The translations under genes and the position numbers were made by a program. Below, piece by piece: positions 8,227 through 17,100 of a stretch of 64,000 nt of DNA. Under the pieces are notes generated by a model. The model ran no database searches, was not told the origin of the DNA, and saw only the letters and a list, made by a program, of their open reading frames with translations. The stretch lies in assembly GCF_003813865.1 (NCBI RefSeq), contig NZ_RMVG01000021.1, positions 1 to 64,000 on the forward strand. The letters are read 5' to 3'. How positions within the stretch are numbered: position 1 is the stretch's first letter; every line of letters starts with the position of its first letter. This DNA comes from Candidatus Pantoea deserta. Lineage in GTDB: Bacteria; Pseudomonadota; Gammaproteobacteria; Enterobacterales; Enterobacteriaceae.

Positions 8227-9360
8227 TCAGGGTTTCAAAATGACTTTTGTCCATCCGTCATCGCGATTGTCAAAGTGCTTATATCCCTCAGGCGCTTCCG
8301 CTAGCTGGAGACGATGCGAGATAATCTGTCCCGGATGCGCTCTGCCCTGATGGATCAGTCTGGCCAGCTGGCGGTTATAGGCTTTAACGTTGCACTGGCC
8401 GGTTTTGATCGACTGTCCTTTAAACCAGAAACTGCCAAAGTCGAAAGGCACTTTACCCTCTTTAGCCAGATCGGTTGCCCCGCCAGGGTCCTGTGGAACG
8501 AAAACGCCCACCGCGCCAATACTGCCCGTCGCTTTTGTCGAGGCGACAAGGCTATTGAGCGTGGCGGAGTTATCCTCGTGGCCGTGTTTATTACAACACT
8601 GATAACCCACGCATTCGCAACCGCAATCCGTGCCGCGCCCATCGGTTAACTCCATGATTTTATTTACCGCTTCATCACCAACCGCATTAATGGCCACCGC
8701 ACCAAGTTTCTCGGCTAACGCCAGTCGGTCTGGATGGGTATCGACGACAAACACCTGTGAAGCGCCCTTAATCATGGCTGAATGCGTAGCCATTAGCCCC
8801 ACCGGGCCGGCGCCATAGATAGCAACACTCTCTCCGGGGCGCAATCCTGCCAGTTCAGTGGCATGCCATCCGGTCGGGAAGATGTCGGAAAGCATGACGT
8901 AATGCTCTTCCTTCTCAACCGCGTCCGGCGGCAGCACCAGACAGTTAAAGTCAGCAAAGGGAACGCGAAGGAGTTCCGCCTGCCCACCATCCCACTCGCC
9001 CATATCAGCGAAACCATAGGCGGCGCCTGCGGCGCCTGGGTTCGCCGTCAGACAATAACCGGTCAACCCTCTTTCGCAATTTTCACAGAATCCGCAGCCA
9101 ACGTTAAATGGCAGGCAGACATAATCACCGACTTTGATTCTCTCGACGGCGCCGCCGACTTCGATAACCTGCCCCAGATTTTCATGGCCGAATATGCGGC
9201 CCTGCTCGAAGCTGGTGCGGCCTTCGTACATATGCAGATCGGAGCCGCAGATGTTAGTCGTAGTAATGCGGACAATCACATCGGTTGGGCGAACAATTTT
9301 AGGATCCGGAACATCTTTTACCGACACATCAAAGGGTCCATTATAAACAACTGCTTTCAT
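8227..9360 (-). CDS. Zinc-dependent alcohol dehydrogenase, glutathione-independent formaldehyde dehydrogenase-like
   Basis: A 377-residue zinc MDR enzyme close in layout to Pseudomonas glutathione-independent formaldehyde dehydrogenase, which oxidises formaldehyde to formate with NAD. Seen in order: NICGSDLHMYEGR with the catalytic-zinc Cys, GHENLG with the zinc-ligand His/Glu, the structural zinc cluster CGFCENCERGLTGYC, the Rossmann loop GAGPVG and VDTHPDR. A Cys-rich insert (CGCECVGYQCCNKHGH) precedes the C-terminal domain. Length matches the family. An ATG preceded by GAGGAGAAC supports the start. It is monocistronic and reverse-strand. Similar but not identical enzymes lie at 51642 and 62823. 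Aldehyde or alcohol specificity is inferred from family only. Confidence 0.88.
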   Translation of the reverse strand: MKAVVYNGPFDVSVKDVPDPKIVRPTDVIVRITTTNICGSDLHMYEGRTSFEQGRIFGHENLGQVIEVGGAVERIKVGDYVCLPFNVGCGFCENCERGLTGYCLTANPGAAGAAYGFADMGEWDGGQAELLRVPFADFNCLVLPPDAVEKEEHYVMLSDIFPTGWHATELAGLRPGESVAIYGAGPVGLMATHSAMIKGASQVFVVDTHPDRLALAEKLGAVAINAVGDEAVNKIMELTDGRGTDCGCECVGYQCCNKHGHEDNSATLNSLVASTKATGSIGAVGVFVPQDPGGATDLAKEGKVPFDFGSFWFKGQSIKTGQCNVKAYNRQLARLIHQGRAHPGQIISHRLQLAEAPEGYKHFDNRDDGWTKVILKP

Positions 9361-10016
9361 GATGTTCTCCTCTTATAAGCGATCAGGTTTGAAGATTGCG
9401 ACTTAAAAAATTAGTATCGCAACCTTCTTGTTGATACTGCTTCATCAATCAAACATCTTGATTGAGCTTAAAGTGTAGAGCATCTCATAATTCACCTTTA
9501 CAATATTTAACTGGCTTCATAGCAAATGTCTCACCTGGCAAAGCTAATCATTTACTTTTCGTCATCTGACGACACATTTGTTATTACTTTAAAAAATAGC
9601 GAGGCGTAAAAAAAACCCCTTCCCGGCATTAGATTATTTTTATTATAATCACAGCGAAAGCCGGTTAACTCATTGAGATCCCTTTAACACTGTCAATACA
9701 TTCCATGTCGGTAACTACAACAAATAAGCGAAGCATCCTGCCTCGCTTTTATTGGAAATATTTTAATATCATTCAAAATGCCGGCACGTTAGAAAAATGC
9801 ACAATTCGACCTGCCTCTTTGAAGAAAGCAGGCAGCAAAAGTCGCCTCTGGCAGAAATGGCGTTCGGCACGCTGAAAGGAATGACGACAAAAGCGGCGTA
9901 ACGCTGCGCTTTAACCGGAATTGAGAATGCATCAGCCTGACTCGCCTTGTATAACAAAGGGTTAGTCAGGCTTTATGGTTAAAAGTAATAAGCGGTTTCT
10001 GCGCGCTGCCTTGCGT
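9361..10016. other. Intergenic region with two hairpins
   Basis: No gene is supported in these 650 bases. Hairpin 9726-9748 (AAGCGAAGC against GCCTCGCTT, one mismatch) is followed by TTTATT on the forward strand. Hairpin 9933-9970 (CCTGACT...AGTCAGG) lies just beyond the stop of the reverse-strand gene ending at 10017 and may terminate it. The AT-rich part near 9400-9660 should contain the promoter of the MDR gene starting at 9360. Confidence 0.45.
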
Positions 10017-10532
10017 TTACCTGAAACTCCACTGCACGCTGATAACAAATACTGTAGGAAAAATAATGCCGCTTTCTACGCCAAAATAGTCCGTAAAATT
10101 ATACTGAACGGCATGATAAATATAGGGAGCGAAGCCCACACCCGTCGCGTTTTTAAATGAGTGATAAACGCCCTCATCCCCACAGTGACTAAAGGCGTCG
10201 GCAAAAAATTCACCGGTATAGCCATACACGCCCTTAAATGTCCAGGGTGACTGCGTGGTCCAGTCCCGGCGAACACCCAGCGCAATACAGCGATGTCCAT
10301 AGCTATTTTTCAGCGTTCCGGCTAAAAAGCTGTAAGGCGAATCCTCAGAGAAGCGCCGCTCAGCAGAAAAAAACTCGTTGCCAAACTTTTCCGTGTAAAG
10401 GCCGTGGTTGCCTATGAGATGATAAACAAATGAACCGGTATTAACAGAATACAGGTTAATCTCACTGGCTCTGGCTGGAATAAACGTGGCCGCAACCAGC
10501 AGCCAAAGCGATAATATAAACCGGACAGACAT
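10017..10532 (-). CDS. Exported hypothetical protein, possible small outer-membrane barrel
   Basis: From ATG 10532 the protein is 171 residues with a clear signal peptide (MSVRFILSLWLLVAATFIPA, cleavage after ARA). The mature sequence is rich in aromatic and glycine residues and alternates polar with hydrophobic positions (FKGVYGYTGEFFADAF, YNFTDYFGVESGIIF), ending in VISVQWSFR. This looks like a short amphipathic beta-barrel or beta-sandwich. I do not recognise the family; it superficially resembles small acyltransferase barrels but lacks a convincing PagP motif set. An in-frame ATG at 10616 would bury the signal peptide and is rejected. The MFS gene upstream ends 48 bp away on the same strand, so the two may be cotranscribed. 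Confidence 0.6.
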   Translation of the reverse strand: MSVRFILSLWLLVAATFIPARASEINLYSVNTGSFVYHLIGNHGLYTEKFGNEFFSAERRFSEDSPYSFLAGTLKNSYGHRCIALGVRRDWTTQSPWTFKGVYGYTGEFFADAFSHCGDEGVYHSFKNATGVGFAPYIYHAVQYNFTDYFGVESGIIFPTVFVISVQWSFR

Positions 10533-10579
10533 GCCGTATACCCTCTTTCCCGTACATAAAATGTTTTGCGTAATAAATA

Positions 10580-11803
10580 TTAGCTCAGCGGCTTCAACCG
10601 CTTTTTCCCTGAACAATAGTTGCCTGCTCCCCAGACGAACAGCGCAGACAGCGCAATCAGCCCCAGGACGCCGAATGCTATACCAAATGAGTATTTTGCA
10701 GCAATATTTCCTGCAAGCGCAGGGCTTAACGCTGCCCCGCCGCCCTGTAGCAGCATGATAAGTCCCTGACCGGCGTTGATATGTCCGCTGCCTTCGAGAA
10801 TTTGCACCACATAGCCCGGCACGGCAACGCCCAGCAAACCGGCGGCAACGCCGTCCATGATTTGCACCGGGATCATCGAAAACGAACCGGAAAAGGCCGA
10901 CGCCACCGCAGCCCGAACTGGCAGAATCAACAGCGCGGCGGTAATCAGTAGCAGATAGCCCTGCTTATTCGCCCGACTGGCGGCGAACAAGGCGACCGGA
11001 ATCATCACGCATTGTGAGATAACCACCGTTGCGGCGGCGTAGACCCCTGCGGGCAGCGTACTGCTGTGGGAAGCGGCAACGCGCATGCTTAGCATCGGCA
11101 GCAAAGCGGCATTGCTCAGATGAAAAAGTAAAAGCGTAACGCCGAGAATAAGCAGCGCAGGCTGACGGACAATAAGCGACAGGCGTGGAATTTCCGGTGC
11201 GGCGTCCTCTTTGCCCAGTCCGCGTGCGGCGTTATCGTCAATGTCCGCGCTGCGGATAGCAAGCACCGCCAGAGCGGCAAAGAGCGCCATGGCGGTCATC
11301 AGTATAAACACTGCCCCCGTGCCCCAGTACCAGACCGCCAGCCCCGCTATCACCGCCGCTGTCATATTGCCGCCGTGATTAAAGGCTTCGTTTCTGCCCA
11401 TCTGTCGTGCAAAGCCTGCATGCCCGGTTAAGCCGAGCGTGATCCCGGTAAGCACCGGCGGAATACAGGCAGCGGCCAGGCCGGTGGCGACCTGCGAAAA
11501 AACGGCAATGCCCGCATCGGGAAAATACCAGAGCAACAGCGTCGCCAGCGTAATAACCAGCGATCCGGCCAGTAAAATGCCCCGTTTATAGCGCGTCATA
11601 TCGGTAAGCAATCCGGCAGGAAGGGTGGCAACCAGACCGGCTACTCCTCCGGCCGTCATCACCCAGCCAATATTATCCGCTCCCCAGTGATGCTCGGTTA
11701 AAAAAATACCTAAAAAAGGGCCTAAGCCATCCCGCACGTCCGCCAGAAAAAAATTCACCAGACATAACGCCTGAAGCGATCGTAATGCCATTGTCTTTTC
11801 CAT
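10580..11803 (-). CDS. MFS transporter
   Basis: A major facilitator superfamily permease of about 407 residues with twelve predicted membrane segments. The loop 2-3 signature appears as GLLTDMTRYKRGILLAG, and the first helix follows MEKTMALRSLQALCLVNFFL. A polar central loop (RSADIDDNAARGLGKEDAAP) separates the two six-helix halves, and the C-terminus is basic (GKKRLKPLS). The start at 11803 is chosen because 53 extra residues from 11962 are not MFS-like. The substrate cannot be predicted; family relatives include drug and metabolite exporters. Upstream neighbour at 12091 is a reductase on the same strand, separated by about 290 bases. Confidence 0.82.
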   Translation of the reverse strand: MEKTMALRSLQALCLVNFFLADVRDGLGPFLGIFLTEHHWGADNIGWVMTAGGVAGLVATLPAGLLTDMTRYKRGILLAGSLVITLATLLLWYFPDAGIAVFSQVATGLAAACIPPVLTGITLGLTGHAGFARQMGRNEAFNHGGNMTAAVIAGLAVWYWGTGAVFILMTAMALFAALAVLAIRSADIDDNAARGLGKEDAAPEIPRLSLIVRQPALLILGVTLLLFHLSNAALLPMLSMRVAASHSSTLPAGVYAAATVVISQCVMIPVALFAASRANKQGYLLLITAALLILPVRAAVASAFSGSFSMIPVQIMDGVAAGLLGVAVPGYVVQILEGSGHINAGQGLIMLLQGGGAALSPALAGNIAAKYSFGIAFGVLGLIALSALFVWGAGNYCSGKKRLKPLS

Positions 11804-12090
11804 AAAAAGTTTCGTCTCGCAACCATTTCTCGCTGCGTTAAATTCTGGCAGGAAACAGAGGAATAGAAAGCTAGCAGGCTGATAAGGGAGGCGGGGAGCG
11901 GCAGGCTGGCCGGGCGAAGCTGATAAAACGGGCTTTTGCGCCTGAGTTATTTTCAGTAACAAGATTATTCAGTCTGGCCGGGCGCGTACAAAACCATCAG
12001 GCCAGGCGGCAGTAAAAAGCCTGGCTTACTCGCCAGGCATAGCGTGCGGATTAAGCGTCAATGCCGACGCTTTATGTGGCCGCGATCGGC

Positions 12091-13092
12091 TTAAAATCCC
12101 TCCAGCACAATTTTGCCGCGCGCCCGGTTGCTCTCGATAAGCGCATGAGCACGGCGCAGATTTTCTGCATTGATAGCGCCGAAATGTTCGCCTTTGGTCG
12201 TGCGTAGCGTGCCGTCGTCAATCAGGCGGCGCACGTTTTCCAGAATCTCATTCTGACGCGCCATATCCGGCGTCTGGAACAGCGAACGGGTAAACATCAA
12301 CTCCCAGTGCAGCGAGATGGCTTTGCGTTTCAGCGGCATCGCATCCAGCGTCTCCGGATCGTCAATCACCGCCAGACGCCCCTGCGGCGCCAGCACTTCG
12401 ACAATCTGCTGATAGTGTTTATCCGTGTGGGTCAGGCTGGCGACGTAACGTACGCTGTTAATGCCGAGCGCGCGCAGCTGTTCCGTCAGCGGCTTCGAGT
12501 GATCGATTACGTCGTGTGCGCCCAGCTCCCGTACCCACTCAGCCGTCTCAGGACGCGAGGCTGTGGCGATAACGCGCAGTCCGGTCAGTTTGCTGGCCAG
12601 CTGTGTCAGAATCGAGCCAACGCCTCCGCCCGCGCCGATAATCAGCAGGGCTTCGTCTTCGTTCTCTTTAACTTCCAGCCGGTCGAACAGCAGCTCCCAC
12701 GCCGTCAGCGAGGTCAGCGGCAGCGCGGCGGCATCGGCGTTGCTCAGTGACGCCGGCTTGTGTCCGGCGATGCGTTCATCCACCAGGCCGTATTCGGCAT
12801 AGGAACCTGGGCGATCAATCGCTCCGGCATAAAATACTTCATCGCCTGGCTTAAACAGCGTTACGCGCTCGCCTACCGCCTCTACCGTCCCCACGGCGTC
12901 CCAGCCCAGGATGCGAGGCTGGGCAGTGGGCGCGCCGTTGCGCACTTTGGTATCGACCGGGTTAACGGCAATGGCGGCGATTTTCACCAGCAGATCGTGC
13001 GGACCCGGCTGCGGTTCTGGCAGCGACGTATCATAAAGCGATTGAGGATCGGCGATGGGCAGCCCGTTCTGGCTATAGACAATGGCTTTCAT
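12091..13092 (-). CDS. Zinc-binding alcohol dehydrogenase family protein (quinone oxidoreductase-like)
   Basis: A 333-residue MDR-family reductase. It has the N-terminal GroES-like domain (AVNPVDTKVRNG, GWDAVGTVEAVG), then the Rossmann loop IIGAGGGVGS and a cofactor-binding domain through VRYVASLTHTDKHYQQIVE. It lacks the structural zinc Cys cluster, so it belongs with NADPH quinone oxidoreductases and enone reductases despite the usual family name. It ends GRGKIVLEGF-like (ARGKIVLEGF), characteristic of this group. Monocistronic on the reverse strand; the 420-base upstream gap to the FixJ-type regulator carries its promoter. The electron acceptor is unknown. Confidence 0.85.
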   Translation of the reverse strand: MKAIVYSQNGLPIADPQSLYDTSLPEPQPGPHDLLVKIAAIAVNPVDTKVRNGAPTAQPRILGWDAVGTVEAVGERVTLFKPGDEVFYAGAIDRPGSYAEYGLVDERIAGHKPASLSNADAAALPLTSLTAWELLFDRLEVKENEDEALLIIGAGGGVGSILTQLASKLTGLRVIATASRPETAEWVRELGAHDVIDHSKPLTEQLRALGINSVRYVASLTHTDKHYQQIVEVLAPQGRLAVIDDPETLDAMPLKRKAISLHWELMFTRSLFQTPDMARQNEILENVRRLIDDGTLRTTKGEHFGAINAENLRRAHALIESNRARGKIVLEGF

Positions 13093-13514
13093 ATCTCTTC
13101 CTTACTCAGTAATAAGATTGCTGTTGGTTTATAACAGCATAGAACGCAGGCGCAGGGAGAAAAACCGGCCGCTGACAGCAACACTTTCACTGCGAAAGTG
13201 AAAATGAGGCTTGAATGCCCTCTTTTACCCAACAGCGCCAGCGGGTTTACCGCGCTGGCGATAATCTGAAAACCGGTGACTGCTGGTAAATTCGCCATAC
13301 TTTGAAATGTCGCTATGAAGGCGTTAACACCTGCCATATGCAGCGAAAACGGTAAAAAAGCTCCTGCTTAAGCCGCGTCAGCGTACTCAATTCGCCATGG
13401 TTATTAATATTTATATACGAATATTATTAATTTATTACAATGCGGATTTTGTGCTGTCATTAGAAGAATGTAAGTTGCTATTTCAATAAGTTATGCGCTT
13501 TTTGCGCCGGTGAA
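13093..13514. other. Divergent intergenic region, AT-rich near the regulator
   Basis: No gene is supported. The stretch 13390-13460 is strongly AT-rich (ATTAATATTTATATACGAATATTATTAA region), which fits a promoter for the forward response regulator at 13515. A short inverted repeat, ACTTTCACTGCGAAAGT, lies around 13184-13200. Confidence 0.4.
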
Positions 13515-14135
13515 ATGAGCGTTAATATGGTTCATGCTGTCTATCTTTTAGACGATGACAACTCCATTATTGCTGCTGTAACCAATCTGCTGACTTCGGC
13601 GGGTTTTACGGTGGTATCTTTTACCTCGCCGCAGGCGTTTTTAGCCCTGCCGGACTACCCCTCGCCTTCCTGCTTAATCCTTGACCTCAACATGCCGGGT
13701 ATTAATGGCCTTGAAGTGGTACACGCGCTGAGCCAGCGCGGCTATACCCTTCCCGCCATTTTCCTGACCGGGTTCGGTACTATCCCGATCAGCGTTCAGG
13801 CGATGAAAGCCGGCGCCTGGGAGTTTCTGACTAAACCGGTCGAGCCGGATGCGTTAATCACGGCAGTCACCGACGCGCTGAAGGTCTCAGAGGAGGCGCA
13901 GGCCTACGCTGCCGAAAAGCGTGACGCGACGCAGCGCTATCACTCTCTGACACCACGAGAGCTGGAGGTGATGCTGCTGGCGGCGCGCGGACTGCTCAAC
14001 AAGCAGATTGCCGCTGAGCTGGGCGTCAGCGAAATTACCGCCAAAGTGCACAAGCGCCGGGTCATAGAGAAGATGGGCGTGCGCTCGGTCTCAGAACTGG
14101 CGAGAGTCGCCGAGCGGCTGGGGTTATTAAAGTAG
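13515..14135 (+). CDS. FixJ/NarL-family two-component response regulator
   Basis: A 206-residue response regulator. Residues 8-125 form the receiver: acidic pocket LLDDD (11-15), phospho-acceptor Asp57 in LILDLNMPG, the Thr switch in FLTGFG, and Lys in LTKPVEP. A LuxR-type helix-turn-helix follows from TPRELEVMLLAARGLLNKQIAAELGVSEITAKVHK. This is the FixJ layout, in which the phosphorylated receiver releases the DNA-binding domain. It converges with the giant histidine kinase at 14127 with a 9-bp overlap, so the pair is almost certainly cognate. ATG at 13527 is an alternative start. Likely targets are the hydrolase genes starting at 20973 and 21199. Confidence 0.92.
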   Translation: MSVNMVHAVYLLDDDNSIIAAVTNLLTSAGFTVVSFTSPQAFLALPDYPSPSCLILDLNMPGINGLEVVHALSQRGYTLPAIFLTGFGTIPISVQAMKAGAWEFLTKPVEPDALITAVTDALKVSEEAQAYAAEKRDATQRYHSLTPRELEVMLLAARGLLNKQIAAELGVSEITAKVHKRRVIEKMGVRSVSELARVAERLGLLK

Positions 14136-17100
14136 GGGTTTTTCCAGCGGTAGCGTAAACCAGAACTCGCTGCCCTCTGCTCCCCGGCTGGCGGCGCAGA
14201 GCGTTCCCTGATGGCGTTTGATAATACCGTGGCTAATCGCCAGCCCCATCCCCATACCTGTCTGTTTGGTGGTATAAAACGACTCGAACACTTTCTCCAG
14301 CACCGTTTCACTCATCCCGGTCCCGGTATCAGCGACGGCGAACCTGAGGGTTTCCGGGTCAGGGTTGGACGAGCTAAGCGTCAGATGGCGCGGACGATCC
14401 TTCACAGCGCTCATCGCGTCCAGCGCATTAATAATCAGGTTTAACAGCACCTGCTGAATCTGAATGGTGTCGCACACTACCTGAGCGTTTGCCGCATAAA
14501 AAGCGTATTCGACCGTAACCTGATGCCGCTCCAGTTCGCTACGCGACAGCGAAATAATCTGGTGCGCGATTCGATGCAGGTTCTCACTGTGGAAAACCGG
14601 CTGGTGATTACGCGTCAGCGCCTGCAAACCATGAATAATCTCCCCGGCCCGTTTGCCTTCGCTGACAATCTCTTCGAAACTCAGCCGCACCTGTTCGGCC
14701 GCCTCGGATCCCCGATTGAGCCAGCGCAGCCCTGCTCCCGCATTGGCCACGATCGACATCAATGGCTGGTTAACCTCATGGGCAATAGATGCCGTTAACT
14801 GGCCGACAGTCGTCACGCGCGTCACGCGCGCCAGTTCCGCCTGGGCGATGCGCGCGGCGTCTTCTGATTCGCGCTGGGCGGTGATATCGGTAATGGTGCC
14901 GAAATACTCCTTCAGCGCTGGCCAGCTGGCGACCGGTTCGCCAATGCCCTTGATATAGCGCATCTCCCCGCTGGCGCGCAGGATGCGAAACTCTGCCTGC
15001 ATCGGTATCCCCTGGCTTACGCTTTGCTTAATCAGCTCGCTGATGCAGGGCGCGTCATCCGGATGGACGCGCGTCATAAAGTCGACCATTGACAGTTTTT
15101 TTTGCGCCGCAGGCAGCCCCAGAATACGGGTGTACTCCTCAGACAGCAGCATCATGTCCTGCTCCAGGTGCCAGTGCCAGGTGCCGGTGTGACTGATTTT
15201 CTCACCCAGCATCAGCGACTGCTGGCTGTCGCGAAGCTCTTTCTCAACGCGTCGCCGCTGCATGTTCTCTTCCAGCAGCTCCGCATAGAGCCGCGCCGTT
15301 TCCAGCGAAACGGCCGCCTGCGCGCCAAGCAGATTCACAATGCGCGAGTGCCCGTCGGTGAAGGCGTCCGGCATCAGCTGATTTTCAAGAAACAGCACGC
15401 CGATCATCCTGGCCTGTTTGTACATCGGCACGCAGAGCACCGCGGCGCCGGAAGCCACCAGGTAGGGATCCTGACTGAAAGGACTGTAATCTTCCGGCTT
15501 GCCGGTGCGGATCTCTTTCCCGGTGCGGATAACGGCGGAAAGCACCGACAGCGGCAAATCGGTCGCCAGCGGCCTGCTCGACGCAATCCTGACCTTGATG
15601 CCGTCCGCGCTGGTTTCCGCCGAGGCTTCGGTTTGCGGAATATTGCCGTCAAGAATGCGGATCAGCAGACAGCGCTGCGCGCCCGCGCGCTCCAGCAGCA
15701 TTCGCATCAGAATATGGATCAGGCGATCCAGATTAATCTCTTCCGTCAATGCGCGTATGGCGATGACCATGCTCTCCAGATCGCGCACGGTAGCATCCTG
15801 CGCCAGGGGAAAAGAGGAGCTGGATCCGCTCTGCACCGCCGTCGCCAGATGAGGGAAGTGCTTTTCAATCCGCCTGGCCCGCGCCGTCGCTCCCCAGTTG
15901 TCCCAGCCCTTAATCGCATTGCGCATAAACGTATCCGCCGTTACCGTCAGCTGAGCGGCCCTGGCGCAGCGCCCGGCCAGTTCGTGCGCCAGGGCGTTAA
16001 TATGCGCATAGCCTTCGCTGGCTGAAAGCGCAATGGCTTTTTCATACTGCGCCAGCGCCGCTGCGGTATCGCCCTTAAGGCGCGCGATTTCAGCCTGCAA
16101 CAGCGCCGCTTTATCCGCAAACAGCGCCGGGTTTAACGCCGCCCAGCGGACGATCTTTTCCAGCCGACGCTCGACGTCCCGCACCGACGCGGGCGCGCAG
16201 GCGTGGTGATCGAGCGGCAGCGATATGGACAGCGCGCCGTAGAAACAGAGATCCAGCAAATAGATATAGCCCGGCACGGCGCGCTCCAGCCGCTCGGCCT
16301 GACCAAAACAGTGCAGTGCGCCCAGGTACTCTTCCGCATAGAAGTGCGCCATACCGCGATAGAGCCATGACCAGAACTGCTCCATCGCTTTCGGACCGGA
16401 GGCCAGGCCTGGCTCGCTGTCTGGCAGCGTAGAGGGATAGAGCCGCCACGCGCTGGACTGGCTGCTTTTACTTCGCAGATGCATTATCAGCGACTTCTGC
16501 ATCATCAGCACGTTTTCCACGTCGGGATAGAAGGCTTTGCGGGTAAAGGCCAGCCCACGCTCAAGCGTAATCAGCAACGCATCCAGATGATCGCCCCGCG
16601 CCATCATGTTCATCATCTGATGGCGCAGCGCGAGGCAGGCGAAAGAGCTGTCGCCATGCGCCACCGCAACCTCAAAACTCTCTCTGGCGAAGCCAATGGC
16701 GCTGGCCAGCGGCTGAGTCCATATCGCGACCTGGTCGAGCGGCAGCAGGGTTCGTGCTTTAAAGCGGGTAAAGTCATGCTGCCGGGTCAGTTCAGTGGCC
16801 AGTAGCCCACACCTGAACGCCAGCTGATACGCCTGATAGCGATCGGTGATCAGCACGCTAAACCAGGCCAGGCCAAAGGCTGACGCGCCGGTCAGGCCGT
16901 GATCCAGCGTCATCTCGATAATTTTGCAGGTCAGCAGCAGATGCAGCTGCGGGCAGTCGTAGGAGGAAGAGAAAATGGTGCTGGCCATCAGATTCAGCGC
17001 CGACTCCTTTTCGCGATCCTGCGTCAGCGGCAGCGCGCGGAGAACCTGCTCTGGCTGTTCGCCCAGCCGCCGGGTGACGGACTGGAAGGCGGCGTCGCAT

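Noticed and set aside
15102..16025. 307-residue forward open frame
   Set aside because: Shadow of the giant histidine kinase; no domain and no ribosome-binding site.
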